From Paramecium sonneborni (taxonomy: Eukaryota; Ciliophora; Oligohymenophorea; Peniculida; Parameciidae): a stretch of 61,454 nucleotides of DNA. The stretch's first letter is position 1. Each line of letters opens with the position of its first letter. The notes under the pieces were generated by a model, which worked only from the letters and a program-made list of their open reading frames with translations, ran no database searches and had not been told where the DNA came from. The stretch covers positions 563,291 through 624,744 of the forward strand of contig CAJJDN010000007.1 in assembly GCA_905182985.1 (NCBI GenBank), written 5' to 3'. Below, in pieces: positions 1-15,562 of the stretch. Both the position numbers and the translations under genes were made by a program.

Positions 1-1772
1 TTATATTTAGAAACCAATGAATTCTTCAATTAATCTCTCTTTATTGTTTATTCAAACTTTTTTAATAATTTAAGAGAATATTCAATAGTTCTTAATCTAT
101 TGAAATTATTATCAATAAATGATTATAATTGCATATCTAAATGAGATATTTCAACATTGAATTCGACCCAATCTCTATCAAATTTGTTGCTATTTGTGTC
201 CAACAAATCATGATTTTTTGCTTTGAAATCTTTAATAATTTAATTAAATTTAGCTGTAAGTTATTCCATACCTTCTAAGTTATGTTTTGCAAGAGCCTAG
301 AATTATTAAATGTTCTAAAATATGTCAATCAATTTAACTAATCTTCTGACAAAAGTATCAAATTTACCAAATATTTAGGTTTCTGGGAAATCAAATGTTT
401 TTCCTTTTGGCATATCAGCAACTTTTTCTTTTGTTTCTTTATAACTATCTTTGTATTCTCTATTGAGTTAAATACATTATCTCAAGACTTCATTTAATTC
501 AGATGGATCTCTATTCCAAATATCTTGGTTCTTTCCTCCATTTAAGATTCTCTCTTTACAATTCTTAATCATTTGATTAGTAATTTTAACAAATAAACCA
601 GTCATTTTATCATTTGTATTATAAAAACGAGCAATTGTATGAATCATCTTAATTGCATTCATTAATGCTGGTAATGTATCAATAATTTATTAAGGAGTTC
701 CTTTATATAATGGATCTAAGAACTTTTCTAAGGTTGATAAGTATTTCACATTGTCTTTGGCTTCATTTAATTTATCAGTAAGTAAAAGATCAAGTCTACT
801 ATACTCCATAATAAGTTTATTAATATTTTCTTCTCCTCTATTAGTTGATTTATCATGTTATTTATTTCTTTGTAATGTGGTTTTGACAGTAACAAAATCT
901 TTGCCTTTTAATTATTCAGACCAATTTGTAATTTCTTACATTCTTGTTTTCCAATAATTTAATTCAACTTCTGGACCAGCATCTGGACTATCTTTTTTTG
1001 GATTTTAATCTTCTGCTAATTTATTATTGATAATAGCAATCCATTAAGCAAATTTTCTTTCATAAAATTAATTTCTTTCTTATTCATTATTTGAATTCAC
1101 ATATTTTTATACATCTTCTGGATCAAATTTGAATAACTCTTACCCTGGTCTCATTAATTTGACTGCTTCTGAAACTTCCTAAGAAAATTTCTTAGTGTGA
1201 TTATGGAATTCCTTTAAAGATTCTTCATCACATTATCCCCATTCCCGCTCATCCATCATGTTAATTATTAATGGGTAGTATACATTCTCCATAACTGTAT
1301 GCAATTAAGAAATTGATTATGGTGATACTTCTCCCCAAATTACTTAGTTATCATATGTTTCATTAAGGTTTACAGATGTCTTTCCTTCTGGAGTCCTAAA
1401 TAAAATTCATAAAGATTTAATTTTTAAATATATGGATGATAATATGTATATGAATGTTTATTTATACTTACATTCTTAAAAACCACATAGCTTTCTCTTT
1501 GATTTTCTCTTGATCTCCATATTAAATAAAAAGGGATGGCTCATTTTGATTTTCCTTGATCTCATCATTTTGTTAGTTATCTTATATCTAATAGTATATT
1601 ATTATCTTTGCAGGACCTTCTCCTTCTAAGAATTTCTCAAGTCGAGACTTATCTTTTAAGAGATCCTAACAAATAACACTTTAAAACTCACCTACACAAC
1701 ATTTGCATCTTTCAATCGAAATGAATCAGCTATTGTTTGGAACATCCAACGCGCTCTCTTACTGTTCAACAT
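1..1772 (-). CDS. Dynein heavy chain, N-terminal part (runs off the left edge)
   Basis: The frame encodes the start of a dynein heavy chain; the rest lies beyond position 1. Translation begins MLNSKRARWMFQTIADSF and contains stretches typical of the DHC_N1 tail region of axonemal dyneins, such as NETYDNQVIWGEVSPQS, MMDEREWGQCDEES and IHTIARFYNTNDKMTGLF. This tail binds intermediate chains and neighbouring heavy chains; the motor domain is not in the window. Two introns are needed: 26 nt (1666-1691) and 76 nt (1396-1471), the second unusually long for this window. Many TAA/TAG codons read as Gln. The ATG at 1770-1772 is the first good Met, but a short upstream exon is possible. Outer-arm type is my inference. 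Confidence 0.9.
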
Positions 1773-2552
1773 GTAACTGATATTGAAAAGTAATTAAAAA
1801 AAAATATTAAAATCAAATCCCCAATTACATCAGGTTAAAAATATAATGATAATAGGGGGGACTTAATACATTTATTATATATATTAATATTATACACATA
1901 TTAGATAATCCATTCTAGTAATTATGTCTCATCTAATCTTATCAAAAAGAAGTTTATAACTAAATTATGATTATTGTTAAATTTATTTATATCTCTAAAT
2001 TCTTTTAACTCTTTCATGAATTTCTTATTCAAATATCATTGTTCTCATTATTTACTTAAAGATATTATCAAATTTTATCATTTTATCCAATTCTTTTTCA
2101 ATTAAAAAATTTAAGTCATACTCTTCAACCTTCCATTATAAATTTCTTTTTGATATCATTTTACTACCACAAATCTCATGATTGAATTATTCAAAAAAGA
2201 CTAAATATTTTCAAAAAAAGAAGAAGAAAAGAACTATACTGGAAATTCGATATTTAATAAGGAAGAATTTTTATACATTAAATTATAAAGGCAAATCAAA
2301 ACAAAAAAGGATTGATAGTTAGTATAATTTAAAAAGATAGTAAATTTGTTATTCTAAATTGAATTCGTATCAAATAGTAATAATTTAATTTTGCATTTTT
2401 TAAAATCGTTACATCTTGTTTCAAAGACTATATAACTTTTCAATAAAAATAAATAAATCTTAAAATGCGTTTCATACAATTTAAAAATTATATTAATATT
2501 TAAAGACATGATTTCAACAAGTTTGCTGCCATAAAAAGTCTTTCAATTATAT
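1773..2552. other. Intergenic, A+T-rich
   Basis: This is the upstream side of the dynein gene. One open frame of about 85 codons (minus strand, about 1935-2210) reads plausibly but starts after a TGA and matches nothing I know; with only one stop codon such frames are expected by chance in this DNA. A run of six G at 1855-1860 is unusual here. I see no other feature. Confidence 0.4.
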
Positions 2553-3557
2553 AAATAGTAAATAAAAAATAATAATTTTATTTGAAAACTTAAAATCGAT
2601 AAAAAAAATATGAGCTCTGAAATTAGGAATTTATGAAATCAAGTTTTCTTTTTAACATTAAAAATGTGATTAGGTATTAATGTTGAATAGTTTAATATTT
2701 AATCTTGATTTGGTATATCTTAATCAGGCTTTGATAGGACATTTAATGTTTCAAACATCTTATCTATGTGTCCAGTTTACTTCATTATCCATGATTTATA
2801 TTAATCCTTTCTAGGAGTCTTATTTTTAGTTTAATTATAATATTTTTAGTGATGTTATGAGAAATAGCTAGTTGTTTCAAGAAATTAAAATTAAGCTTCT
2901 TTGACCTTTGAAGGAATACACTTATTCAAAATATAATTACCTGATGGTTATTAACTAAATAAATCCAAGATTTTATCCCAATGATTTTTTTCTAAAATTT
3001 CAAGATTATTTTTCAAATTTTTAATTCTTTCAGCTTTTTCTTAGCTATCTGCATACAATTTTTAATGAACAACTGGAATTTCAGAATTATTATTCTAAGA
3101 GTTGCCTCTAACTTTAAATGCTCTACTATTTCTTGTTGACCATAGAGAATATGATTAATTCAAATCATCCTTTCTTTCTTATTTTTGACTAGTGGAACAT
3201 TTTGTTCTAATTTAATTTTATTTTTCATTTTTTTAAATAAGTTTTTCTACTTTTACTTAATTTTTAATTTTATTTTCAGTTTATTCATGTTCTACTTATT
3301 CGCTAACTTCTAACAATTAAATAACTTATTCTGATTAATAGTCTTGATAATCTTGAAACTTCTATATTTTTTCAATAGTTTATTGTTTTTAAGTTATTAC
3401 ATTTTTATAATCAAATTCTTATAACACTTTTAATGGTGATAATTTAGTTGATTGCTCTTCAAATTCTTTTTATTAATTTTGAAAATCCTCTTAATTATCA
3501 TGAAGTTGATTAGTTATCAATTTAGGTTTGTTTATTTAAATATTTTTTTCAATTATT
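2553..3557. repeat. Copy 1 of a 1,005-bp direct duplication (probably an assembly artefact)
   Basis: The block is repeated base for base, as far as I compared it, at 3559-4563, with a single N (3558) between the copies. It contains a second copy of the 3' end of the coiled-coil gene (stop at 2639-2641) which breaks off at the N. Identical repeats meeting at one N are typical of overlapping contigs joined without merging, so this copy is probably not a second gene. Confidence 0.9.
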
Positions 3558-3558
3558 N

Positions 3559-4563
3559 AAATAGTAAATAAAAAATAATAATTTTATTTGAAAACTTAAA
3601 ATCGATAAAAAAAATATGAGCTCTGAAATTAGGAATTTATGAAATCAAGTTTTCTTTTTAACATTAAAAATGTGATTAGGTATTAATGTTGAATAGTTTA
3701 ATATTTAATCTTGATTTGGTATATCTTAATCAGGCTTTGATAGGACATTTAATGTTTCAAACATCTTATCTATGTGTCCAGTTTACTTCATTATCCATGA
3801 TTTATATTAATCCTTTCTAGGAGTCTTATTTTTAGTTTAATTATAATATTTTTAGTGATGTTATGAGAAATAGCTAGTTGTTTCAAGAAATTAAAATTAA
3901 GCTTCTTTGACCTTTGAAGGAATACACTTATTCAAAATATAATTACCTGATGGTTATTAACTAAATAAATCCAAGATTTTATCCCAATGATTTTTTTCTA
4001 AAATTTCAAGATTATTTTTCAAATTTTTAATTCTTTCAGCTTTTTCTTAGCTATCTGCATACAATTTTTAATGAACAACTGGAATTTCAGAATTATTATT
4101 CTAAGAGTTGCCTCTAACTTTAAATGCTCTACTATTTCTTGTTGACCATAGAGAATATGATTAATTCAAATCATCCTTTCTTTCTTATTTTTGACTAGTG
4201 GAACATTTTGTTCTAATTTAATTTTATTTTTCATTTTTTTAAATAAGTTTTTCTACTTTTACTTAATTTTTAATTTTATTTTCAGTTTATTCATGTTCTA
4301 CTTATTCGCTAACTTCTAACAATTAAATAACTTATTCTGATTAATAGTCTTGATAATCTTGAAACTTCTATATTTTTTCAATAGTTTATTGTTTTTAAGT
4401 TATTACATTTTTATAATCAAATTCTTATAACACTTTTAATGGTGATAATTTAGTTGATTGCTCTTCAAATTCTTTTTATTAATTTTGAAAATCCTCTTAA
4501 TTATCATGAAGTTGATTAGTTATCAATTTAGGTTTGTTTATTTAAATATTTTTTTCAATTATT
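3559..4563. repeat. Copy 2 of the 1,005-bp direct duplication
   Basis: It is identical to 2553-3557 at an offset of 1,006 bases. This copy is continuous with the coding frame to its right and therefore carries the real 3' end of the coiled-coil gene. Confidence 0.9.
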
Positions 4564-6787
4564 TCATCTAAATATTATTATTTAGGTATTTCTTCTACAT
4601 TACTATTTTGTGATTTTTATTTCAAATATGGCTTCTTATGGAATTCTTCTTATGATTCTAATGTTTTTGTTTATTGAGTTTATTTTTATTATTCGACTTC
4701 TGTTTATGTGGCTTAATTATATTTTAATTTTTATGTAAGAGTTTGCTTTTTATCAAATAAATATAATACATAAGCTTCTAAATTCAATTAACCTTGTTGC
4801 CTTATCTCTTCAATAGATCTTAATGATTTGATATTTAATTATTTTATTGAATTCATTATACTTTTTACTACTTCTTTTGATTTATCATCTAAATTAATGT
4901 CTTATGGTTTTAACTATTTATTTTTTAATTTTTACATTAGCCAATTTTGAATCAATTAATCTTAAAATTTTTTAAGAAAATGAATTAAGCAATTTATATT
5001 CACTTTCTTTTTTTTATAACTATTCCTATAATTCTTCATTTTATTATTTCAAATCATCAACAACAACTATAATGATATTATCTTAAATTACATTTATAAT
5101 GAATTAATTCTTTATTTTGCTATTCTAGGTCAAATTCCATTAGAGAAGATTTAGCTATTAGATTAATATGTGCTTTTTTTTCAATTATCAATTATTAAGT
5201 GATTTCTTCATTTTTTAATGATAAAGTAATTAATTTATCATCAAAATATTAATTTTCTTTTAAAATTTTATTTATGTCTTCACTTTTATGAACTTTGTTA
5301 ATTGCTACCCATAATTTAAATGCATATTTAATTTTGATTTTATCAACTTAAGCAGTTTATTGAGCAATCATTTACAATTCTTACTTTTGGAAATCATTTA
5401 AAACTTCTATTTCTTGTTGAATTTTTTCATCATAATATTTAGAAGCTTATTAAAGATATATTTATTTTTCAAGTGCTTTTTAAGTTACAAATTGTAACTT
5501 CTCTTATTCTAATCTAATATTTTTTTTCTTAATTTCTTCTATCTCTAACAAAGTTTTTTCAAAAAATATTAATTATTCTTAGAAAATTTATTCTTTATAA
5601 TTTTAATATTCTCTCTCAAAATGTTTGTTTGTCATTAATAATTTATTGATTTCTTAATAATTTATACCATAAACAGCTTTTTATTATTCAAATACTTCTT
5701 TAAAAAAATTGTATCCTTTTTAATCTGCAATGTATTTCCAAATTCTGTATGGATTATTTTCTATCAAGAAAAGTTTTTATAAAAGTTCAGAAGGACCATC
5801 AATATTATTTAATTTTTAATTCATTTTTTAAAGTTAAATTTTATAGTTTTAGATTTCCTCTTTTTGAGCCTATCTAAAGAATAATAATAATTTTACATTA
5901 ATTTGATATAATCAATAATTTTATTGTTAAACTAGAATTTAAGATCAATAATGTGAGTGGTGAATAAATTTTTAATGTTAGGATCAAGAAATTCTGTAAA
6001 ATCTATAAAAGAAACTTCAAATTGCTCATTTTTAGAAATTAAAGCAGCATCTTTTCGAAATAGTTATTCTCTTAAAGACTATAATTCTTTTAAATATCCT
6101 TGTGTAATTTAAACTAGCTTTTATTCTCTTTATAAAATTTTAGTTTATAAAGATTAAATTAATAGATCTTTTAATTACATTTCTTTTTTGGTATGACAAA
6201 ATTCATTTTCATTTTAATTAGGTTTCTATATATAATATAATTTATTTACATCTTTTCCAAATTTTTTATTTTTGGATTATTAACTACAATTTTCTGTGTC
6301 TAATCCATCCCAAAATCCTTCTTCAATTTCATCAGTTTCTTTTTATTTTTTTAACAAATTTAATTTGTTCCATAATCTTTTTAATCCATTATCATTCTAT
6401 TCCTTAATGTAATTTCTAATTTGTTCTGTAAAAATAATAGCAATATATTTATAATTGAGATCATCATTAAAATTGAAATGTGTGTCTTAATCAAAAATGA
6501 AGTTTAAACTTTGCATCATGAATCTGAAATGTTAATCTTCATATCTAGTGAAATATTTCTAAGAGTGAATTCCTAAATTTTACAAAATAAAAAGTATTGA
6601 CAAGAGTTTCCTCTTCTTCAACTGCCAACAATTCTTTAACCATTTCTTTAATAATATTTCTCATAGATAATTTGAGGAAATTGGCTATAGAATCAAATTT
6701 CTTAATTGCTGTTTTGACTCTAATTCTAAAATCATCTCCTTAATCTCTAATTAGTAATTATTCATAAACTGTTGGTTAATTAGTCAT
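3645..6787 (-). CDS. Large coiled-coil protein, unknown function
   Basis: A 1,015-aa protein in five exons; introns are 25, 23, 25 and 22 nt (6559-6583, 5874-5896, 5067-5091, 4914-4935), all GT...AG, and removing them gives one frame from ATG to TGA. The N-terminal 300 residues look globular (for example FDSIANFLKLSMRNIIKEM, then GFWDGLDTENCSQQ). A segment near ELQSLREQLFRKD leads into long Glu/Lys/Gln-rich coiled coil, and the last 150 residues are basic and Ser/Asn-rich. There is no catalytic motif or membrane segment. A cytoskeletal or basal-body role is only a guess from the architecture. Its start codon lies 13 bp from that of the divergent TMEM164-like gene. The 3' third is duplicated in the assembly. 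Confidence 0.8.
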
Positions 6788-6800
6788 AGAATTTTAATTA
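6788..6800. promoter_or_regulatory. 13-bp gap between divergent start codons
   Basis: Only 13 A/T-rich bases separate the minus-strand ATG (6785-6787) from the plus-strand ATG (6801-6803). Either both genes initiate transcription inside each other's coding region, or one of the two start assignments is too far upstream. Confidence 0.35.
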
Positions 6801-7735
6801 ATGGATATTTTACGCTGGGGACTGTATGGAAATATCTACACAGACACTTATGAACATTTTTCAGATGGAGGACCAAAATGTTATTAGGATATGAGTAACA
6901 CTTTTCGTTTTTCAATATCAACAATATCTGCAATAATATGTATTCTTGTGATGAGTAAGAATTTAATAATATCATAGAAAAATGTTGGACAAAAATAAAA
7001 GTTTCATAAGAATTAACAAGAGCTTTGGGAAAGAAACCTAATATTTTTGAATATTTAATAGGATTTGCATGTTGGGGAACATTTGCTGTTCAAACTGGAT
7101 ATAAATTATATACAGGAAGAGGTACATATGAGAATAAGACAATAATTTAGGTGTTTTTATGAATAATCCATGTCATATAGTATTATTAATGTAGGGATAT
7201 GTTTTATTGACAAAAAAACATAAATTTAGTGCTGTCATTTTTATTTGTTAATTAAGGTGGCTATATGGAGTATTTGCAGTATAGAATTATTTAGTAAATA
7301 AAAGGCACTTAAATTCCCAGTTACAACAGGAATGGAATTGCCACTTGAAGTAGAATTCTTTTGGATAGAACATCTTCTTGGAGCTTTTGCAGGTCCTTTG
7401 GCATTAACATTAAGTGGAAGATTTTTCTTTTTTGAATGGAAAACCTTTCTAATTCATTAAATGTTTGGATGGGAATCTCATGTCCTATATTAAAGAGTAA
7501 GTAGTGAATAAGAGTATAGATTTACATGTTGCCAATTTCATTAATGACTTGGGCTAATTTAAATTTTATGCTTTGTAGACCAGATCATGATCCATTTGTT
7601 CCATATATAGGAAATTGGTATTATTTGTTTTCGGAGATCTATTTAAATGTGATTAGTATAATTGCATTTATAATTGTATTCATCTTAACTTGGATATTAA
7701 GAAAAATTATAAGATATAAAGAAAAATAAGATTGA
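6801..7735 (+). CDS. TMEM164-like acyltransferase
   Basis: A 277-aa multi-spanning membrane protein in five exons (introns 23, 29, 26 and 23 nt). It carries the TMEM164 landmarks in order: NPCH near the middle (the Cys in this motif is the proposed catalytic residue of human TMEM164), then LPLEVEFFWIEHLL (compare P-x-E-x-E-x-x-x-I-Q-H in animals) and NFMLCRPDHDPF. TMEM164 family members are multi-pass membrane acyltransferases that make C20:4 ether phospholipids; the substrate here is unknown. Length is close to the usual 290-300 residues. The stop lies 31 bp from the convergent USP stop. The start is the first ATG, 13 bp from the neighbouring divergent gene. Confidence 0.85.
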
Positions 7736-7766
7736 ATCATATATTATACATTACCAATATAATTTA

Positions 7767-10928
<3,162 letters not shown>

Positions 10929-11227
10929 TAGAAATTTTAAAATAAAATTACAAAATAACAATACTCTTAATCTAAGTTGATGATTATTTTTATTTAATTT
11001 ATTTTGATAGCTTAGCTTGATCAAAAGAAGAATTTCCTAAATATAGTTGTAGTATTTTTAATTTTGAATACATCCTCAGTAAAGTATTTTATATGAAATT
11101 AGTTCAGGAATCAGGAAAATATCAAATAAAAATAGGATAAATAAAACAAATAATATTGAATCATTTATGAACAATTTTCAAAAAAAGAGAAATGAAGAGA
11201 ATTAGAACTGATTAATAAAATAATTAT

Positions 11228-12835
11228 ATGCATTCTTTATCAATTTTAAATGGGAGATATATTGCTTAAAAGAAGCTATCTTCAGGTAGTTTTGGTGTAG
11301 TTTTATTGGGTCGAGACAAGGAGAATAACATTGATGTTGCTATAAAAATAGAAAAAGAAGAAAATCAAGAAGTTAAATCTCTAGAAAGAGAAGTTTAAGT
11401 TTTATAAAGGTTATCAAATACAGAAGGAGTCCCAAATCTATATTGGTATGGAGAATAGGATGATTATAATATCATAATAATCTAGCTATTAGGAAAAGAT
11501 CTTGCTTATTATATGAAATAGAAAAGAAGGTTTTCTATAAAAACAGCAATTTAATTAGGAATATAAATTGTTAAAGTTTTGTAAAGAATTCATGAAAAAG
11601 GAGTTGTACATAGGGATTTGAAGCCTGAAAATATTTTATTTGGCTTGGAAAATGAATCGTCTAAAATATTTGTAGTAGATTTTGGAATCAGTAAAATATA
11701 TTTAGATAAAAATGGGAGAATAATGTATTCTTATGATATAATTAAGACCTTTTCGAGATGGAACTTCTTTTATAGGAACCACAAGATATGCATCAATAGC
11801 TGCACATAAAGGATTTGAATTAAGTAGAAAAGATGATTTAGAGTCTTTAATGTATGTTCTATTGTACTTTATTAAGGGGTAGATATCTTATAAATATATA
11901 AAGTCTAGGCAGCTACCTTGGCAAAATATGCAGAATGTTACAGATGAAGAGAGAACAACCAAAGTTGGAGAAATGAAAATGACAATAGATCCTCGAGAGT
12001 TATGCAAAGATGTCCCTATTGAATTTCCAATTATTCTTGAGTATCTAATCAATTTATTTAAGATATTTAAAGACATTACAGTATAGAAGTGAACCTGATT
12101 ATAATTACATCTACAAATTATTTCAAAAGTCAGCTGATGGCTTAGGAATTGTATTAGATTATACTTATGAATGGGAAATACCTTCTCAAAGAAAAATCTC
12201 TGCAAATGAAATGGTAAAATCTTAAGAAATGAAAAGATCTACAACTCTCAATTAAGCTTTACTACCTCCAACTTAATAAGAGATGAAGAAATCTCTTGAA
12301 AAGGGGAATATTAATCTCATGAGATAATCTAGTAATAATAATTTTTTAACTCCTCCTTAAAATAATTAACTATAACCTCCACTTTTAAGAAGATCAGATT
12401 CTCAATAACCTAGTGTAGCTTCTAATTAAGGTAGTGCTATGCTAAGCACTTATAATTCTAGGAGACCTATATATGAAAAATCCTTAGTGGCTTTTGATTA
12501 ATTTGAAGATGTTAAAAAAAGCATGGATAGTATTTAATTAGAAAACGGAAATTTAGATAAATAGTAAACTGATGAATTAAAATTTAATAAAATACTTAAT
12601 GAAAGTCTCTAAAAACCTTAAATATCTAATATACAATAATCACACTATTATTCTGAAACTGTAGGTTGGAAAGATTCTATTTTTGAAGAGAATTACTTAG
12701 ATGATCCTCTCTCAAAAAAATATGGATTACTCAAAAATAATGGAGTTGATATGTATTTATTTATTGTGATATTTTAGAGGAAAGAAACTTTCATTAAAAA
12801 ATATTAAAATCAAATAATAAAAAAAAAATAATTGA
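11228..12835 (+). CDS. Casein kinase 1-family Ser/Thr kinase with long Gln/Ser-rich tail
   Basis: A 512-aa protein with a kinase domain in residues 10-300: glycine loop [20 protein letters not shown] lysine, [11 protein letters not shown] catalytic loop, DFGISK, and the CK1-specific [11 protein letters not shown] in place of APE. These residues indicate an active enzyme. The remaining 200 residues are low-complexity (Gln, Ser, Asn, Pro), as in many ciliate CK1 proteins, and may regulate or localise it. Introns are 22, 22 and 25 nt. The model predicts the last intron just before a short C-terminal exon, so the final 20 residues are less certain. Confidence 0.92.
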
Positions 12836-13079
12836 AGTCTATTTATTTAAAGTATTATATTAATTATTTTATATATTTTTGAATGAATAATAGAGAGAAG
12901 ATCTAATTATAAATCAAATTAATTATAAAAAGAATATACTATTCTTAATATAAAAATTAATTATATTTGATTAAATTATTAATGTTGTTAAAATCCACAA
13001 GAATCATTTACTGAAAGTTAGTAATTGCACTTAATTGGGCTTAAGAACATATTATTAACTATTTTTTATTAATAATAAT

Positions 13080-13719
13080 TCATATATTATCATAATTTTT
13101 TTCATCAGATTCCTGAAATTGTTTGTATTATTCATTTAAGATTTTCATTAGTTTAATTATGCTCTCGTTTTATTGTTCATAATGTTCTTGAGGTAAACAA
13201 AGATTATAATTTCCCAAGCATTGAGCAATCTAAGAGTAGTGAGTTTCTTCAAGACTGTACTAGTTTTAATCAAATTTTTACTTTAACTTAGCATTCGAAA
13301 AATTCGTCTTTAAATCATTACATTCAGACTTAAGCTTCAATTTTTCTATCTTTCCTGTTTATTTATTGACAATTAAGATGTAAGTTTCTATTTCTTAATA
13401 AATTCGTTTATCTCTTGTTCTTTTCTTCCCAACTCTGCCTTCGTTTTGATATACTTAGACAATTGCTTTAGCTGTAGAATACTTTATTCCTAAGTTTTAT
13501 GCAATCTAAAGCAAATTATTACATATAAAACCTATCTTAGGGGTTGCCCTTTAATACAAGCTTAGTCTATAATTTATTATCGTAAATTAGCGTCCACCTT
13601 TTAGTAATGTTGTGGTCGATTGCTCTTCCTACAAATTGTTATGTTTTAATAAAATACTTGAAACTCTTGCTATAATTTTATCGATCTAAGATTTCTTCAC
13701 TTTCACTTCCTTTATTCAT
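13080..13719 (-). CDS. Helix-turn-helix (Tc1-type homeodomain-like) protein
   Basis: A 194-aa protein with introns of 29 and 26 nt. After a polar N-terminus, residues 30-85 form a helix-turn-helix of the kind at the front of Tc1/mariner transposases and Pax-like domains: VDANLRQQIIDQACIKG, then IAQNLGIKYSTAKAIVQVY and GRVGKKRTRDKR. The C-terminal half is coiled coil followed by an acidic end, with no DDE catalytic domain. It is therefore probably a DNA-binding protein, perhaps a domesticated transposase N-terminus; this is inference. It is convergent with the CK1 gene. Confidence 0.7.
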
Positions 13720-13795
13720 TTAGCGTATATAATAATTAATAAAATATTGTTGAAATTTAATTTGAATTTGAGACACATTATCATAAATCAAAGTA

Positions 13796-14249
13796 TCATT
13801 TTGACGTAAGTAATTATATATTTATTTTTTGATTACTTTTTTTTAAATTTTGCTTTAATTATTTCAATGTATTATTTATTTGGATTCTAAAGTTCCTTAT
13901 AGGTATATAAACTTTCTTTTGCCCATTTGAACCTTGTACTACAATATATTATTATGAATTTAAATATTCATTGTCCTTTTTATAATTATAAAATATTATT
14001 AAACATCAATAGTTATAAACATAATTTAAATAATTTTTCTTTCATTATTAACCTACCGCAATATCTATTTTAATTCCATTTTACCATTATCATAACAATA
14101 ATATAGTTAGGTATAGAGATTAAAACATCATATTTGGAAAATAAAACTTTATGATATATTTTTTCAAGATTTGATTCAAAACTAATTGTTTCATTCTTAT
14201 TTCTGATTTCATATTTATCATTTTAAGTTTGATATCTTTAAATTAACAT
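13796..14249 (-). CDS. Possible small gene upstream of the helix-turn-helix gene
   Basis: A model of 118 codons can be built from ATG 14247-14249 to TGA 13796-13798 with introns of 20 and 77 nt. The last exon (YIVVQGSNGQKKVYIPIR) looks most protein-like. The 77-nt intron is atypical and there is no recognised domain, so this may be a chance frame or a decayed gene. Confidence 0.3.
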
Positions 14250-14742
14250 TTATATAAATAAAATTGTACGAGATAATAAATTTTATCTTTAAAATATAAC
14301 ATGAAACTTATCCATTAATATTAAAAAAATTTTATTTTATAAATTTATAAAAAGAGGGTTTTAATCTATATCAAGTAGGAAATTAACATTTGAAAAAAAC
14401 TCTACTCACAAGTAAAGTAAAATCCTTTTAAAGAAAACTTCAAATTTTTAATAATTTTTCTTAAGTTGATAAAAACTTTGAGATAGTTAATTTTCTGATT
14501 AAGCTAGTATCGAAATCTAAAAAAGAATTGAGAGTAATATAGAAAATTTTGGTTAGCGTATAAAATTATAATAAATAAAATTTAATGATAAAATACTTAA
14601 TTTTATATTTTTTATAAATATGAAAGACTTAATATTTTATTGTTTTTTCTTTAATTGGGAAATAATTTATTTATATAATTTATTTATATCCATTTTTGTT
14701 AAAATATATATATATACTTAAATAAAATTTGTTAATAAAAAA
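14250..14742. other. Intergenic, A+T-rich
   Basis: A run of alternating TA at 14705-14716 and long A/T tracts precede the SF-assemblin start. I see no gene. Confidence 0.5.
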
Positions 14743-15562
14743 ATGAATCCAAATACACCTTTCAACGAAAGATTTTCTAAAATCTCTGAAAAACTAAATT
14801 CTATCTAATTATAACATGATTCTTCAAAGGCACATAGAATAGATAACGTTTGTGGAAGAATAACAGGAGTAGAAGAGAGAATGTCAGACACAATAAGTTC
14901 TTACAATAGAAAACTTGTATAAATTTGATACTAATATATAGCATACATTAAAGGATGAAATAGTTCGTCTTTAAAAACAAATAGAAGAAGAAAATAATGC
15001 ATTTGAAACCTAATTTGAATAAAGAGTAAGAGAGATTGCTGCTTTTGAAAGTAGAATAACAACTAAACTTGAACAAGAAATTGCTTTGAGAAAAGATGGA
15101 AATCTTAAATTACATGGCTACTTAGATGAGAAAGTAGAAAAGTAATAAAATATTAGGTTGTATATTTGAAATCAGACATATAAACAGAGGGAAAGATTAG
15201 ATCAGAATAAACAGAAAATATTACAACTTCATTAGAAAATGATTTACCAAAATTATACGATATGGTTAAAGCTGAAGGTTAAGATAGAGAAGATAGTGAT
15301 AATGGTACATTAAGAAGAGCAGGAGATGAAATTAAACGATTGAATGAAGGTCTAGGAAATTAGAAGAAATTAAGGTACTGATACAATAAATCATAAAAGA
15401 GAGGAATCTGAATCAGCAATATTTGAAATGTTAAAGGACTTGGTTTCTAGAGTTAAGAGTGAAATAGAAGAAGAAAAAAAATTAAGAGAAGAATCTTAAG
15501 AGTCTCTTTTAGGATTATTAGAAGATGCTTGCAACAAAATTTATAGAGCAGCTAAAGACTGA
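14743..15562 (+). CDS. SF-assemblin (striated-fibre coiled-coil protein)
   Basis: A 248-aa protein in four exons (introns 25, 23 and 25 nt). It follows the SF-assemblin pattern of a non-helical head with Ser/Thr-Pro (NPNTPFNERFSKISEK) and then a continuous coiled-coil rod: RVREIAAFESRITTKLEQE, SLENDLPKLYDMVKAEG, SAIFEMLKDLVSRVK. SF-assemblins build striated microtubule-associated fibres at basal bodies; in ciliates there are many paralogues linked to kinetodesmal or rootlet fibres. Length is near the usual 250-290 residues. Plus-strand neighbours downstream are a small unknown protein and eL13. Confidence 0.9.

Noticed and set aside
2553..3557. Second, truncated coiled-coil gene
   Set aside because: Exact identity and the N junction point to an assembly duplicate rather than a paralogue.
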